From Pseudomonas sp. PH1b (lineage in GTDB: Bacteria > Pseudomonadota > Gammaproteobacteria > Pseudomonadales > Pseudomonadaceae), in assembly GCF_000633395.1 (NCBI RefSeq), contig NZ_AYMU01000002.1, positions 1-64,000 on the forward strand: a stretch of 64,000 bases of DNA, written 5' to 3'. This document shows, piece after piece, positions 1 to 10,146 of the stretch (its first letter is position 1; each line of letters begins with the position of its first letter). The position numbers were made by a program, and so were the translations under genes. The notes under the pieces were generated by a model. It saw only the letters and a list, made by a program, of their open reading frames with translations. It was not told the origin of the DNA and ran no database searches.

Positions 1-117
1 GTCGTAGCCGTCGGCAGCGAAGGTAGCGGAACCGGTGCGGTCGTAGCCATCGGCGGCGAAGGTGGCGGAACCGGTGCGGTCGTAACCGTCAGCGGCGAAA
101 GTGTTGGCAGCCAGTAC
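1..117. repeat. 39-bp tandem coding repeat
   Basis: Three consecutive near-identical 39-bp units (1-39, 40-78, and 79 onward, diverging near 100) encode the 13-residue repeats of the secreted protein. Differences between units are mostly synonymous, which suggests the peptide is under selection. Confidence 0.8.
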
Positions 118-153
118 CGACAGGGTGAGGGCGAGGATCAGTTTGCTTTTCAT
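1..153 (-). CDS. Secreted tandem-repeat protein, 3' part outside the window
   Basis: Reads leftwards from an ATG at 153 preceded by a GGAGT ribosome-binding site. The first 20 or so residues form a Sec signal peptide (MKSK start, hydrophobic core, cleavage near TFA-AD). The rest is tandem 13-residue units (ADGYDRTGSATFA), each encoded by 39 bp; two full units and part of a third are visible before the window edge. The product should be exported to the periplasm or outside the cell. I recognise no function. Similar small repeat proteins occur in other pseudomonads, but that is recollection. It is missing from simple ORF lists because it is cut by the window edge. Confidence 0.75.
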   Translation of the reverse strand, partial: MKSKLILALTLSVLAANTFAADGYDRTGSATFAADGYDRTGSATFAADGYD

Positions 154-528
154 GGCGGTGACTCCGGGTTCGTTGAGGTGTGTGCGTTGGGCTTGGGATC
201 AATCCTACTCCGGTAAAACTGATTGAAAAGCGCAAATAAATGCTCAATTAAATCTGTTTTATCGATGTATTACTGCTCGTCATTCGCCATCGGTTAGCGC
301 ACTCAAGCCTCACTCTGTATACGGGCCAGTTAGGTGGCCGGATTCAGTAGTAGGCTAAGTATCGAGCATTAACTGATCATTAATTGAGCAGCAAACCTGC
401 AAAAAAACACGCCAACGGTTTTTTCATTCAAGCCCTACCTATTTTTCACGCTTCGACATTCAGCCTCCGCGCAGGCCTGCAAACCAAGACAGGCCGTCTT
501 GAATGTGACCCTCGGAGCGGCTCTGCAA
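154..528. other. Intergenic region between divergent genes
   Basis: A 375-bp divergent gap, AT-rich at about 215-280, that should hold promoters for both flanking genes. I see no RNA gene or clear operator. Confidence 0.4.
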
Positions 529-1284
529 ATGAACAAACTTCCTCAGATCACCCTGGCCTTTTGGGTCATGAAAATCTGCGCGACAACCCTGGGCGAAACA
601 GCCGGCGACTTGCTGTCGATGACCCTGAATGTGGGGTACGCCATCAGCTCGATGATCTTGATCAGCGTGTTTCTGTTGACCCTGGTTACCCAGCTGTTTT
701 CGAAAACCTACAACCCGGTGCTGTACTGGATCGTGATCCTGTCCACCAGCACCGCCGGCACCACCATGTCGGACTTTATGGACCGCACCCTGGGCCTGGG
801 GTATGCCAGCGGCTCGCTGATCCTGATCGGGCTGCTGCTGGCGATCTTCGCTGCCTGGCGTTTGAGCGGCGATTCGCTGAACGTCAACAAGATCCAGACC
901 CTGCGCGGCGAGATGTTCTACTGGATGGCGATTCTGTTTTCCAACACCCTGGGCACAGCCCTGGGCGATTACCTGGCGGACGACTCGGGGCTGGGCTTTG
1001 CCGGTGGGGCGCTGCTGATCGGTTCGACCATCGCCGTGGTGGTGTTGCTCAAGTACTTCACCCGGCTCTCGTCGGTACTGCTGTTCTGGGTGGCGTTCGT
1101 GCTGACCCGGCCGTTTGGCGCGACCCTGGGCGACTTCCTCACCAAGCCCCATGAAAAGGGTGGTCTGGACTTCGGCACTATTGGCTCGTCGGCGGTATTG
1201 GCGGGGATTCTGCTGGTGATGATCGCTGGGGCTGCGTACTACAGGAACCGTGGCGAGCGGCGGGTGGCAGCGCAGTTGGGGTGA
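529..1284 (+). CDS. COG4705-type integral membrane protein with four internal repeats
   Basis: A 251-residue protein that is almost entirely hydrophobic helices. A motif with glycine, Leu/Met and Gly/Ser-Asp (TLGETAGDLL, TTMSDFM, TLGTALGDYL, ATLGDFL) recurs four times, each followed by about two membrane segments, so the fold looks like a fourfold helical-hairpin repeat. This matches the COG4705 family of uncharacterised membrane-anchored proteins. The ATG at 529 is preferred because GGAG lies about 11 bases upstream; an in-frame TTG at 499 would add ten residues. No substrate can be inferred. The repeated acidic residue in each hairpin could line a pathway for a cation, but that is speculation. 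Confidence 0.75.
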   Translation: MNKLPQITLAFWVMKICATTLGETAGDLLSMTLNVGYAISSMILISVFLLTLVTQLFSKTYNPVLYWIVILSTSTAGTTMSDFMDRTLGLGYASGSLILIGLLLAIFAAWRLSGDSLNVNKIQTLRGEMFYWMAILFSNTLGTALGDYLADDSGLGFAGGALLIGSTIAVVVLLKYFTRLSSVLLFWVAFVLTRPFGATLGDFLTKPHEKGGLDFGTIGSSAVLAGILLVMIAGAAYYRNRGERRVAAQLG

Positions 1285-1347
1285 TTGCCCGAGTACTGCG
1301 CCACAACCATCACGTGCAAGCTCGCTGATGCATGAAGTCCCATCAGC

Positions 1348-1377
1348 CTGCAGGAGCGAGCGTGCTCGCGATTCGAT
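1348..1377. repeat. Pseudomonas REP element (GAGCGAGCxTGCTCGC type)
   Basis: The stretch has the palindrome GCGAGCGTGCTCGC preceded by GCAGGA, the classic P. fluorescens-group REP core. It sits in the gap between two convergent genes, the usual REP location. Confidence 0.7.
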
Positions 1378-1392
1378 CCAGCTGAAACACTG

Positions 1393-1417
1393 GCGCGAGG
1401 GCCTTGCACCCTCGCGC
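1393..1417. terminator. GC-rich hairpin between convergent genes
   Basis: A perfect 9-bp stem GCGCGAGGG/CCCTCGCGC with a 7-nt loop lies just past the permease stop and downstream of the COG4705 gene. There is no proper U-tract, so termination is plausible but not certain. Confidence 0.5.
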
Positions 1418-1430
1418 TCTGTTCTGCCTG

Positions 1431-2753
1431 TCAGTCGGTCTCGATCCGCGAGTGCTTGCGAGTGTCCTTCATGGTCGCGTAGACCAGCAGCGAACAGGCG
1501 ATGCAGGCGGTGACGTACCAGTAGTAGCCGGTTTCCATGCCGATGCTCTTGAACCACAGGGCAATGTATTCCGCGGTGCCGCCGAAGATCGATACCGTCA
1601 GCGCGTAGGGCAGGCCCACGCCCAGGGCACGGATTTCAGTGGGAAACAGCTCGGCCTTGACCACGGCGTTGATCGAGGTGTAGCCGCTGACGATGATCAG
1701 CGCCGCCATGATCAGGAAGAACGCGCCCCACCAGCTCTGGATGGTGTGCAGGGTGGTGAGGATCGGCACGGTGAACAAGGTGCCGAGGATGCCGAAGGCG
1801 ATCAGGATCGGCCGCCGTCCGACCTTGTCCGACAGGGCGCCGATCACCGGTTGCAGGCACATGAACAGGAACAGCGTCGCTGCGGAGATGGTGGTGGAGT
1901 CGGAGATGCTCATGCCGACGGTGTTCACCAGGTATTTCTGCATGTAGGTGGTGTAGGTGTAGAAGGCCAGGGTGCCGCCCATGGTCAGGCCAACCACGGT
2001 CATCAGCTCCTTGGGGTGACGCATCAGGGTGCGCATCAGGCTTTCTTTCGGCTTTTCCTTCTTCTTGGTGAAGGACTCGGTTTCTTCCATGCCACGACGC
2101 AGGTAGAGCGCGACCACGGCACACAGGGCACCGATGCCGAACGGAATCCGCCAGCCCCAGGATTGCAGCTCTTCAGTGGTCAGCAGGTTCTGCAGCACGA
2201 TCAGCACCGCCAGGGCGATGAGCTGGCCGGAGATCAGGGTCACGTACTGGAAGCTGGAGAAGAAGCCGCGGCGCTCCTTGGTCGCCATCTCGCTGAGGTA
2301 GGTGGCCGAGGTGCCGTATTCGCCACCCACCGACAGGCCCTGCATCAGGCGCGCGAGCACCAGCAGGATCGGTGCACCGACACCGATGGTTTCATAACCC
2401 GGGGTCAGGGCGATGATCAGCGAGCCGAAGCACATCAGCAGCACCGAGGCCATCAGCGCTGCCTTGCGGCCCTTGCGGTCGGCGTACAGGCCCATCAGCC
2501 AGCCACCGATCGGGCGCATCAAAAAGCCCACGGCGAAGATCGCGGCGGTGTTCAGCAACTGGGCGGTGGTGTCGCCCTTGGGGAAGAAGACTTTGGCGAA
2601 GTACAGCGAGAACGCCGCGTAGACGTACCAGTCGTACCACTCGACCATGTTGCCCACGGACCCGCTGAAAATCGATTTCAGCCGGCTGGCGGTGGTCTTT
2701 TCTTTGGCAGGCGCCGCCGTCGAGCCGGCAGGCAGGGTGTTAGAGATATCCAT
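1431..2753 (-). CDS. MFS (MHS family) dicarboxylate / alpha-ketoglutarate permease
   Basis: A 440-residue, 12-helix major facilitator of the metabolite:H+ symporter family, located in the inner membrane. Family signatures are visible: NMVEWYDWYVY in helix 1, the loop 2-3 motif GLYADRKGRK, RLMQGLSVGGEYG in helix 4, and a second Gly-rich loop (ALSDKVGRRP) in the middle. The N-terminus is a polar tail of about 25 residues before helix 1. Closest known relatives are KgtP/PcaT alpha-ketoglutarate carriers. In P. aeruginosa the similar PA5530 is driven by MifS/MifR and sigma-54, which fits the kinase/regulator pair next door and the sigma-54 promoter found upstream here. The exact substrate (alpha-ketoglutarate or another C4/C5 dicarboxylate) is inferred. 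Confidence 0.88.
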   Translation of the reverse strand: MDISNTLPAGSTAAPAKEKTTASRLKSIFSGSVGNMVEWYDWYVYAAFSLYFAKVFFPKGDTTAQLLNTAAIFAVGFLMRPIGGWLMGLYADRKGRKAALMASVLLMCFGSLIIALTPGYETIGVGAPILLVLARLMQGLSVGGEYGTSATYLSEMATKERRGFFSSFQYVTLISGQLIALAVLIVLQNLLTTEELQSWGWRIPFGIGALCAVVALYLRRGMEETESFTKKKEKPKESLMRTLMRHPKELMTVVGLTMGGTLAFYTYTTYMQKYLVNTVGMSISDSTTISAATLFLFMCLQPVIGALSDKVGRRPILIAFGILGTLFTVPILTTLHTIQSWWGAFFLIMAALIIVSGYTSINAVVKAELFPTEIRALGVGLPYALTVSIFGGTAEYIALWFKSIGMETGYYWYVTACIACSLLVYATMKDTRKHSRIETD

Positions 2754-2814
2754 GAAGGACCCTTCTATTCATTGTTTTTGTGGAGTGCGCGCAAGCGCAG
2801 CCTGCCAGGGCTAT

Positions 2815-2830
2815 AGCAGGACCTGTGCCA
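2815..2830 (-). promoter_or_regulatory. Sigma-54 (-24/-12) promoter of the permease gene
   Basis: On the minus strand this reads TGGCACAGGTCCTGCT, i.e. the -24 element TGGCAC and a -12 element CTGC(T) with consensus spacing. It lies about 60 bp upstream of the permease ATG. It agrees with the GAFTGA-containing sigma-54 activator encoded next door. Confidence 0.8.
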
Positions 2831-2872
2831 GGAGCGAGAGCCCCGGCCTAGAAGGGTTTGTCTGTCTGGATA

Positions 2873-2886
2873 AGCGGAATTCCGCT
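2873..2886. promoter_or_regulatory. Palindromic upstream activating site (candidate)
   Basis: The perfect 14-bp palindrome AGCGGAATTCCGCT lies about 43 bp upstream of the -24 element. That is a suitable place for a dimeric enhancer-binding protein. Binding by the adjacent regulator is inferred. Confidence 0.5.
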
Positions 2887-2943
2887 CATGCGAGGGGCGC
2901 GGGTGAGCGGGAACTTGCCTAGGGGCAGCTGCACGCCTCAAGC

Positions 2944-2970
2944 CTCAAGCTGTAAGTCTTGCAGCTTGAG
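2944..2970. terminator. Hairpin after the response-regulator gene
   Basis: Perfect 9-bp inverted repeat CTCAAGCTG/CAGCTTGAG with a 9-nt loop, starting a few bases beyond the regulator's stop codon. There is no clear U-run, so it may be a weak terminator or a pseudomonad repeat. Confidence 0.4.
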
Positions 2971-2974
2971 ACTT

Positions 2975-4302
<1,328 letters not shown>

Positions 4303-4309
<7 letters not shown>

Positions 4310-6069
4310 TGGATATGTGCCTCCAGGTCAATGGGCAGGCTCAGGGTGAACACCGCGCCCTGGTCCTGATTGACCACGCTCAGGCGGCCCCCCAGCTCAT
4401 GGACGATGGCATAGGACACCGCCAGCCCCAGGCCCAGGCCGTCGCCCACCGGCTTGGTGGTGAAGAACGGGTCGAACACGCTGAGCAGGTGCTCTTCGGC
4501 GATTCCGCCGCCGCTGTCGGCCACCCGCAATTGCCACAGCTGGTCCTCGGCTTCGAGGCTGATTTGCAGGCGCTTGCAGGGTTTGTCCTGCATGGCGTCG
4601 AGGGCGTTGCGCAGCAAGTTGATCAGCACCTGTTCCAGGCGGATGGCATCGCCCCGTACCCAGGCTGGGCGAGTCAGGTGCAGCACGGTGTCGATGCCTT
4701 CGGAACGCAGGCGGGTTTCCAGCAAGTGCAGCGACTGGTCCACCACCGCTGCCAGGTCGAGGCGTTCGCGCAGGCCGCCGGGGCTCTTGCGGGCGAAGGT
4801 CTTGAGATGGCTGGTCAGGGCGGCCATGCGCGACAGCATGTCGTCCAGGGGCCGCAGGGCCTTGTAGGCTTCATCCACCCGGCCGTGGTCCAGCAACAGC
4901 CTCAGGGTTGCCAGTTGCATGCGCTGGGCCGTCAGGGGCTGGTTGATTTCGTGGGCCAGGGCCGCGGACATCTGTCCCAGGGCGGCCAGCTTGGCCGACT
5001 GCACCAGGCCTTCCTGGGCGGTGCGCAGATCACGGGTACGCTCGTGCACCAGTTGTTCAAGCTCTTCGCGGTTGCGCTGGCGGATTTTCCCCAGGCGCCA
5101 GCGCTGGCTCAGGAACAGCAGCAGGAACACCAGGGTCAACCAGGCACCGGCCGCGGCGAGCCCGGCATTGCGGCTTTCCTCGAAGGCGCTCGGCGGCTTG
5201 CGCAGCAGGTGCAGGGTCCAGCCTTCGGCACTCAGTGGCAGGGATTCCCAGAGATAGTTGGCCGCGCCGTCGGGGCCGTCGACCCGGACCAGGCTGCTGT
5301 TGTCGTCGAACCGTTGCAGCGCCTGGTGCTGCAGGGGGGTCAGTGGCTGCTTGTCGTACTGGCGGGTGCGCTTGATCTCGTCCAGGTCGTTGACGGTCAG
5401 CGGCTGCAGCAGCCGGTAGCGCCAGCCGGGCTGGTTGGCGATGAAGATAATGCCCCGGGCATCGCTTACCAGCAGGGTGTCGCTGCCCTGGCTCCACTCA
5501 TGCTCCAGTTCGGGAAACTCCAGCTTGACCACCATGGCCCCGAGGAACTCATCGTTGTCACCCTGGACCGCGCTGGAGAGGAAATAACCGGGAATGCCAC
5601 TGGTCACCCCGACCGCATAGAAGCGCCCGCTGCCCTGGCTGCGGGTTTGCCGGAAGTAGGGACGGAAACCGTAGTTGTGGCCGACATAGCTGCTGGGCAG
5701 GCGCCAGTTGCTGGCCGCCACGGCCAGGCCTTCATGGTTGAGCAACTCCAGGGTCGAGGAGCGAGCAGCGCCGTTGATCTTCTCCAGCTTGCGGTTCAGG
5801 GCATCCTGGGTCTGCGGCGTGACGGGGCCGTGCAAGGCCGAGCGCAGTTCCGGGTCCAGGGCCAGGACCGCCGGCAGGGCACGGTAGCGTTCGATCAAGG
5901 TATGCAGGGAGTTGGCGTACAGCCCCAGCTGCTCATTGGCGCGGGCGGCTTCTTCCACCAGCGTCTGGCGCTCGGCGTGGCGCATGGCCAGGCCGGCGCT
6001 GAGCACGGTGCCAGCGAGAATCACCAGGATGTAGAGCGTCAGGCGTAGGGGGCGAGAGATCTGGGCCAT
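4303..6069 (-). CDS. Sensor histidine kinase (DctB/MifS type)
   Basis: A 588-residue membrane kinase. A first membrane helix lies at about 10-28, followed by a large periplasmic sensor (about 30-290, double-PAS/dCache-like, with the [10 protein letters not shown] signature seen in DctB sensors) and a second helix at about 300-320. A coiled linker leads to the HisKA box [17 protein letters not shown] and an ATPase domain with N, G1 (DSGGGI), F (FDPFFTTKP) and G2 ([10 protein letters not shown]) boxes. It probably senses an extracytoplasmic dicarboxylate and phosphorylates the overlapping regulator gene's product. The overlap of stop and start codons points to translational coupling. Confidence 0.9.
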
Positions 6070-6161
6070 GAGTCAGGGCAGGCTGCAATGGGGGCGGGAA
6101 CGATAGCATGAGCGCCGCGTGGAACGTTGATCGCGGACAGTGTCGGCAAAGCGCAGGCGAT

Positions 6162-6200
6162 AAAAAGGCGGCGGGCTGTTTGATCAACAGCGCCGCCGCC
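6162..6200 (-). terminator. Rho-independent terminator of the fumarase gene
   Basis: On the minus strand a long stem with GGCGGCGG pairing to CGCCGCC, plus an inner CTGTT/AACAG helix, is followed by TTTTT. It begins about 20 bp after the fumarase stop codon. Confidence 0.85.
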
Positions 6201-6220
6201 TGGGCCTTGCAGGGAAGGGC

Positions 6221-7744
6221 TTACTGCACTTCTACCGCCAGGCTGTCACTGATCTTCTTCTGCCAGATGGCGGGACCTGTGATGTGTACCGACTCGCCCT
6301 TGCTGTCGACCGCGACGGTCACCGGCATGTCCTTGACCTCGAACTCGTAGATCGCCTCCATGCCCAGTTCGGCAAAGGCCAGGACCTTGGACTTCTTGAT
6401 CGCCTGGGCCACCAGGTAGGCAGCGCCGCCGACGGCCATCAGGTACACGGCCTTGTTGTCCTTGATCGCCTCGATGGCGGTCGGGCCGCGCTCGGACTTG
6501 CCGATCATGCCCAGCAGGCCGGTCTGCTCGAGGATCTGCCGGGTGAACTTGTCCATCCGTGTCGCGGTGGTCGGGCCGGCGGGGCCAACCACTTCGTCAC
6601 CGATCGGATCGACCGGGCCGACGTAGTAGATGAAGCGACCCTTGAGGTCCACGGGCAGGCTTTCACCCTTGTTGAGCATTTCCACCATGCGCTTGTGAGC
6701 CGCATCGCGGCCGGTGAGCATCTTGCCGTTGAGCAGGACGGTTTCGCCCGGCTTCCAGCTCTGCACGTCTTCCGGGGTCAGGGTGTCGAGGTCGACGCGA
6801 CGGGCCGACGGGCCGGCTTCCCAGACGATTTCCGGGTAGGCGTCCAGGGGCGGTGCTTCCAGGGAGGCAGGGCCCGAGCCGTCGAGCACGAAGTGCGCGT
6901 GACGGGTGGCGGCGCAGTTGGGGATCATGCACACCGGCAGCGAGGCGGCGTGGGTCGGGTAGTCCATGATCTTCACGTCGAGCACGGTGGTCAGGCCGCC
7001 CAGGCCCTGGGCGCCGATGCCCAGCTGGTTGACCTTCTCGAACAGCTCCAGGCGCATTTCTTCGATGCGGTTGGACGGGCCGCGAGCCTTGAGCTCGTGG
7101 ATGTCGATGGATTCCATCAACACTTCCTTGGCCATCACCGCAGCTTTCTCCGCGGTGCCGCCGATGCCGATGCCGAGCATGCCTGGCGGGCACCAGCCGG
7201 CGCCCATGGTCGGTACGGTTTTCAGGACCCAGTCGACGATGGAGTCGGACGGGTTGAGCATGGCCATCTTCGACTTGTTCTCGGAACCGCCGCCCTTGGC
7301 GGCCACGTCCACTTCCACGGTGTTGCCCGGGACGATGGAGTAGTGGATCACCGCCGGGGTGTTGTCCTTGGTGTTCTTCCGGGCGCCTGCCGGGTCGGCC
7401 AGGATGGAAGCACGCAGGACGTTTTCCGGCAGGTTGTAGGCGCGACGCACGCCCTCGTTGATCATGTCGTCCAGGCCCATGGTGGCGCCGTCCCAGCGCA
7501 CGTCCATGCCTACGCGGACGAATACGGTGACGATGCCGGTGTCCTGGCAGATCGGCCGGTGGCCGGTGGCGCACATGCGCGAGTTGATCAGGATCTGTGC
7601 CATGGAGTCACGGGCGGCCGGCGATTCTTCGCGCAGGTAGGCCTCGTGCATCGCCTGGATGAAGTCCACGGGGTGGTAGTAGGAAATGAACTGCAGGGCG
7701 TCGGCAACGCTCTGAATCAGGTCGTCTTGCTTGATCACGGTCAT
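6221..7744 (-). CDS. fumA: Class I fumarate hydratase (iron-sulfur)
   Basis: A 507-residue class I fumarase that interconverts fumarate and (S)-malate in the TCA cycle in the cytoplasm. The N-terminal domain carries RMCATGHRPICQDTG with a cluster cysteine, and further conserved cysteines sit in GAGWCPPGMLG and MIPNCAATRH. These are the expected ligands of the [4Fe-4S] cluster. The C-terminal swivel domain has the GPTTATRMD segment. The ATG at 7744 is chosen because GAGGAG lies 8-13 bases upstream; an earlier in-frame ATG at 7774 has no such site. Placement next to a divergent GGDEF gene matches the PA4333/sadC pairing in P. aeruginosa. Confidence 0.93.
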   Translation of the reverse strand: MTVIKQDDLIQSVADALQFISYYHPVDFIQAMHEAYLREESPAARDSMAQILINSRMCATGHRPICQDTGIVTVFVRVGMDVRWDGATMGLDDMINEGVRRAYNLPENVLRASILADPAGARKNTKDNTPAVIHYSIVPGNTVEVDVAAKGGGSENKSKMAMLNPSDSIVDWVLKTVPTMGAGWCPPGMLGIGIGGTAEKAAVMAKEVLMESIDIHELKARGPSNRIEEMRLELFEKVNQLGIGAQGLGGLTTVLDVKIMDYPTHAASLPVCMIPNCAATRHAHFVLDGSGPASLEAPPLDAYPEIVWEAGPSARRVDLDTLTPEDVQSWKPGETVLLNGKMLTGRDAAHKRMVEMLNKGESLPVDLKGRFIYYVGPVDPIGDEVVGPAGPTTATRMDKFTRQILEQTGLLGMIGKSERGPTAIEAIKDNKAVYLMAVGGAAYLVAQAIKKSKVLAFAELGMEAIYEFEVKDMPVTVAVDSKGESVHITGPAIWQKKISDSLAVEVQ

Positions 7745-8068
7745 GAGTCGCGCTCCTCTAAAAGACGGGAACATTTAATAAGGTGGCTGCAGCTTGGGTG
7801 CATCGGTCGGTTGCAGTCACCTTCAAGGCACGCCGGACAACAACTGGCGCGACGCTAAAAAGGCGCCGCAGTATACCGCGCCTGGGTGCCGGGCACACCC
7901 GCCAGCCAGGCAAACGAAAGTCGCCCATCGAATGGGCACTGTTCTTGCGTGGATCTGCGGCCAAACCTCGGAGCGCGGCTTAAAATTGAGATAGTCATTT
8001 GTCGGTCGCAGCACTAAAGTGGCAAGTGGCCTGCAGGGTAGGAAACTCTTTACGCCTCCTTTCTCACG
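7745..8068. other. Divergent intergenic region
   Basis: A 324-bp gap between the fumarase and the diguanylate cyclase genes that must hold both promoters. No operator, RNA gene or additional ORF with a ribosome-binding site was recognised. Confidence 0.4.
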
Positions 8069-9187
8069 GTGAGTCAACGATTGACCCATAAAGCCATCCA
8101 GAGCTTGATACTCAAGCGTTTCACGCTTGCTGCGGGCACCTACGGACTGATTCTGCTGCTGTTCTGGCTGGCCGTTCTCACGGGACATTTCCGCGCCTCC
8201 AGCAGCAGTGCGCTGCTGGCCAGCGGCCTGGTGCTGGCCAGCCAGGGACTGCTGTACTGGGTCTTTGTCAGCGGGCGCAACCTGGGCTTTGCCGATCCCA
8301 GCCTGACCGAGGTCCAGGTGGTCCTGGGCATCGCCTGGCAGAGTTGGCTGATCGCTCATCTGGATCAGGTGCGGGGGGTATTCCTGATGTTCTATATCCT
8401 GCCCTTGCTGTTCGGCCTGTTTCATTTATCTCGTCGGGCTTACCTGCGCTGCGCGACCCTGATCTTTTTCTGTTTTGCCGGGATCAACCTGTGGGATGGC
8501 TATCGCTTTGTGCTCGGGGATCCGCAGCTGGCTGCGCTGCAGCTCTGTGCCTTGCTGGTGATGCTGGCCTGGATGAGCCTCTACGCCGCCTATGTCCAGG
8601 CGTCGCGCTCACGCATGCGCCAGCGGCGCTTCGCCCTGCAGGCCCATCAGGACACCCTGCGGGGAATGATGCGGCAACTGGAGGACCTGGTGGCGACCGA
8701 TGAGTTGACCGGCCTGTTCAACCGCCGGCATTTCCTGCGCATCACCAGCCGCGAACTGCAGGCCATGGACCAGGACGCGGTGCATGGGCTGGCGTTGATT
8801 GACCTGGACCATTTCAAGCGCATCAACGATCTTCACGGTCATGCCGCGGGGGACCAGGTGCTGCAGGCCTTCGCCGCCGTCGCCACGGCCTGCCTGCGGG
8901 ACGGTGATGTGCTCGCCCGCTATGGTGGCGAGGAGTTCGTGGTGCTGCTGCCCGCCTGTGATGCCGAGCGCCTGACAGCCTGCTGCGAGCGGTTGCGCCT
9001 GGCGTTCATGGAGGTGCAGTTGGTGGGCCTGAAGGTGCATGACCTGAGCCTGTCCGCGGGCATGACCCTGCTGCAGGCCGGGGACGATCTGGACAATGCC
9101 CTGCAGCGCGCCGACCAGGCGCTGTACCGAGCCAAGCGTGACGGTCGCAATCGCTGCTTCGCGGCCTGGGAGCAGCTCGATGCCTGA
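8069..9187 (+). CDS. sadC: Membrane diguanylate cyclase (SadC-like)
   Basis: A 372-residue protein with about five or six membrane helices in residues 20-180, then a basic/coiled linker and a GGDEF domain (about 210-370). The active loop is GGEEF and is intact. An inhibitory site RxxD (RDGD) lies exactly five residues before it, so product feedback is expected. It makes cyclic di-GMP from two GTP. Position beside fumarase and upstream of a ferredoxin-reductase, enoyl-CoA hydratase and pykA matches the P. aeruginosa sadC locus (PA4332), where SadC controls attachment and swarming. The annotated GTG start is weak; a TTG 12 bases on is an alternative. It is shorter than my memory of P. aeruginosa SadC (487 aa). 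Confidence 0.8.
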   Translation: MSQRLTHKAIQSLILKRFTLAAGTYGLILLLFWLAVLTGHFRASSSSALLASGLVLASQGLLYWVFVSGRNLGFADPSLTEVQVVLGIAWQSWLIAHLDQVRGVFLMFYILPLLFGLFHLSRRAYLRCATLIFFCFAGINLWDGYRFVLGDPQLAALQLCALLVMLAWMSLYAAYVQASRSRMRQRRFALQAHQDTLRGMMRQLEDLVATDELTGLFNRRHFLRITSRELQAMDQDAVHGLALIDLDHFKRINDLHGHAAGDQVLQAFAAVATACLRDGDVLARYGGEEFVVLLPACDAERLTACCERLRLAFMEVQLVGLKVHDLSLSAGMTLLQAGDDLDNALQRADQALYRAKRDGRNRCFAAWEQLDA

Positions 9188-10118
9188 AGTGACGGTTGGT
9201 ACGCAGCGCTGGTCGGTGGAGCCCGGAAGCAACCTGCTCGATGCCTTGAACCAGGCTGGGGTGGCGGTGCCCTACAGCTGCCGTGCCGGCAGTTGCCATG
9301 CCTGCCTGGTGCACTGTGTCCAGGGCACGCCCAGTGACAGCCGGCCGGATGCCCTCAGTGACGAGCAACGGCGTCGCGGCTGGCGGCTGGCTTGCCAGTG
9401 CCGGGTGGTGGAGGACCTGCAGGTCGAGACGTTCGATCCCCTGCGTGACGGCTTGCCTGCCACCGTGGTCGGGCTCGACTGGTTGTCGACCACGGTCCTG
9501 CGCCTGCGTTTGCAGCCCGAGCGGCCGCTGCGCTATCGCGCCGGCCAGCATCTGGTGCTGTGGGCGAATGGCCAGGTCGCTCGGCCTTATTCCCTGGCCA
9601 GCCTGCCCGAGGAAGACCGCTTCCTGGAGTTCCACCTGGACTGCAGGCTGCCGGGGCAGTTCTGCGACGCCGCCCGCCGGTTGCAGTTGGGGGACCCGCT
9701 GCGCCTGGGCGAATTGCGCGGCGGTGCCTTGCACTACGACCCAGACTGGCAGCAGCGACCGCTCTGGCTGCTGGCCTCGGGCACCGGGCTTGGGCCATTG
9801 TTCGGGGTTCTGCGTGAAGCCTTGCGTCAGGATCACCAAGGCCCTATCCGCGTCATTCACCTGGCCCATGACGATACTCAGCACTACCTGGCCAAACCCT
9901 TGGCTGCGCTGGCGGCCAACCGCCCGCAACTGAGCGTCGAGCTGTGGCAAGGGGCGCAGCTGGCGGCGGCTTTGGCGCAACTGCGGCTTGTTTCCCGGCA
10001 AACCCAAGCCTTACTCTGCGGAGACCCCGACAGTCTCGACGCCTTTGCCCGGCGCCTGTACCTGGCGGGGCTGCCGCGCAATCAACTGCTGGCCGACGTA
10101 TTCCTGCCGCGTGGTTGA
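9180..10118 (+). CDS. Ferredoxin plus FAD/NAD(P)H reductase fusion
   Basis: A 312-residue electron-transfer protein. The N-terminal plant-type [2Fe-2S] domain (about 1-85) shows CRAGSCHAC and a fourth cysteine in LACQC. It is followed by an FAD-binding barrel (RPYSLAS flavin motif, about residue 140) and an NAD-binding domain (LLASGTGLGPLFG, then LLCGDP). This is the layout of CDP-6-deoxy-delta-3,4-glucoseen reductase-like oxygenase reductases. The ATG overlaps the end of the cyclase gene by 8 bp, so the two are probably co-translated. The physiological partner is unknown. Confidence 0.88.
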   Translation: MPEVTVGTQRWSVEPGSNLLDALNQAGVAVPYSCRAGSCHACLVHCVQGTPSDSRPDALSDEQRRRGWRLACQCRVVEDLQVETFDPLRDGLPATVVGLDWLSTTVLRLRLQPERPLRYRAGQHLVLWANGQVARPYSLASLPEEDRFLEFHLDCRLPGQFCDAARRLQLGDPLRLGELRGGALHYDPDWQQRPLWLLASGTGLGPLFGVLREALRQDHQGPIRVIHLAHDDTQHYLAKPLAALAANRPQLSVELWQGAQLAAALAQLRLVSRQTQALLCGDPDSLDAFARRLYLAGLPRNQLLADVFLPRG

Positions 10119-10146
10119 GCGCTGATTCTTCCAGAGCGAGATCTTC

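Noticed and set aside
1..117. CRISPR-like direct repeats
   Set aside because: The 39-bp units are contiguous with no spacers and encode a peptide repeat.
6284..7858. 524-codon plus-strand frame opposite fumarase
   Set aside because: Shadow of the conserved fumarase gene, with a His/Val-rich composition.
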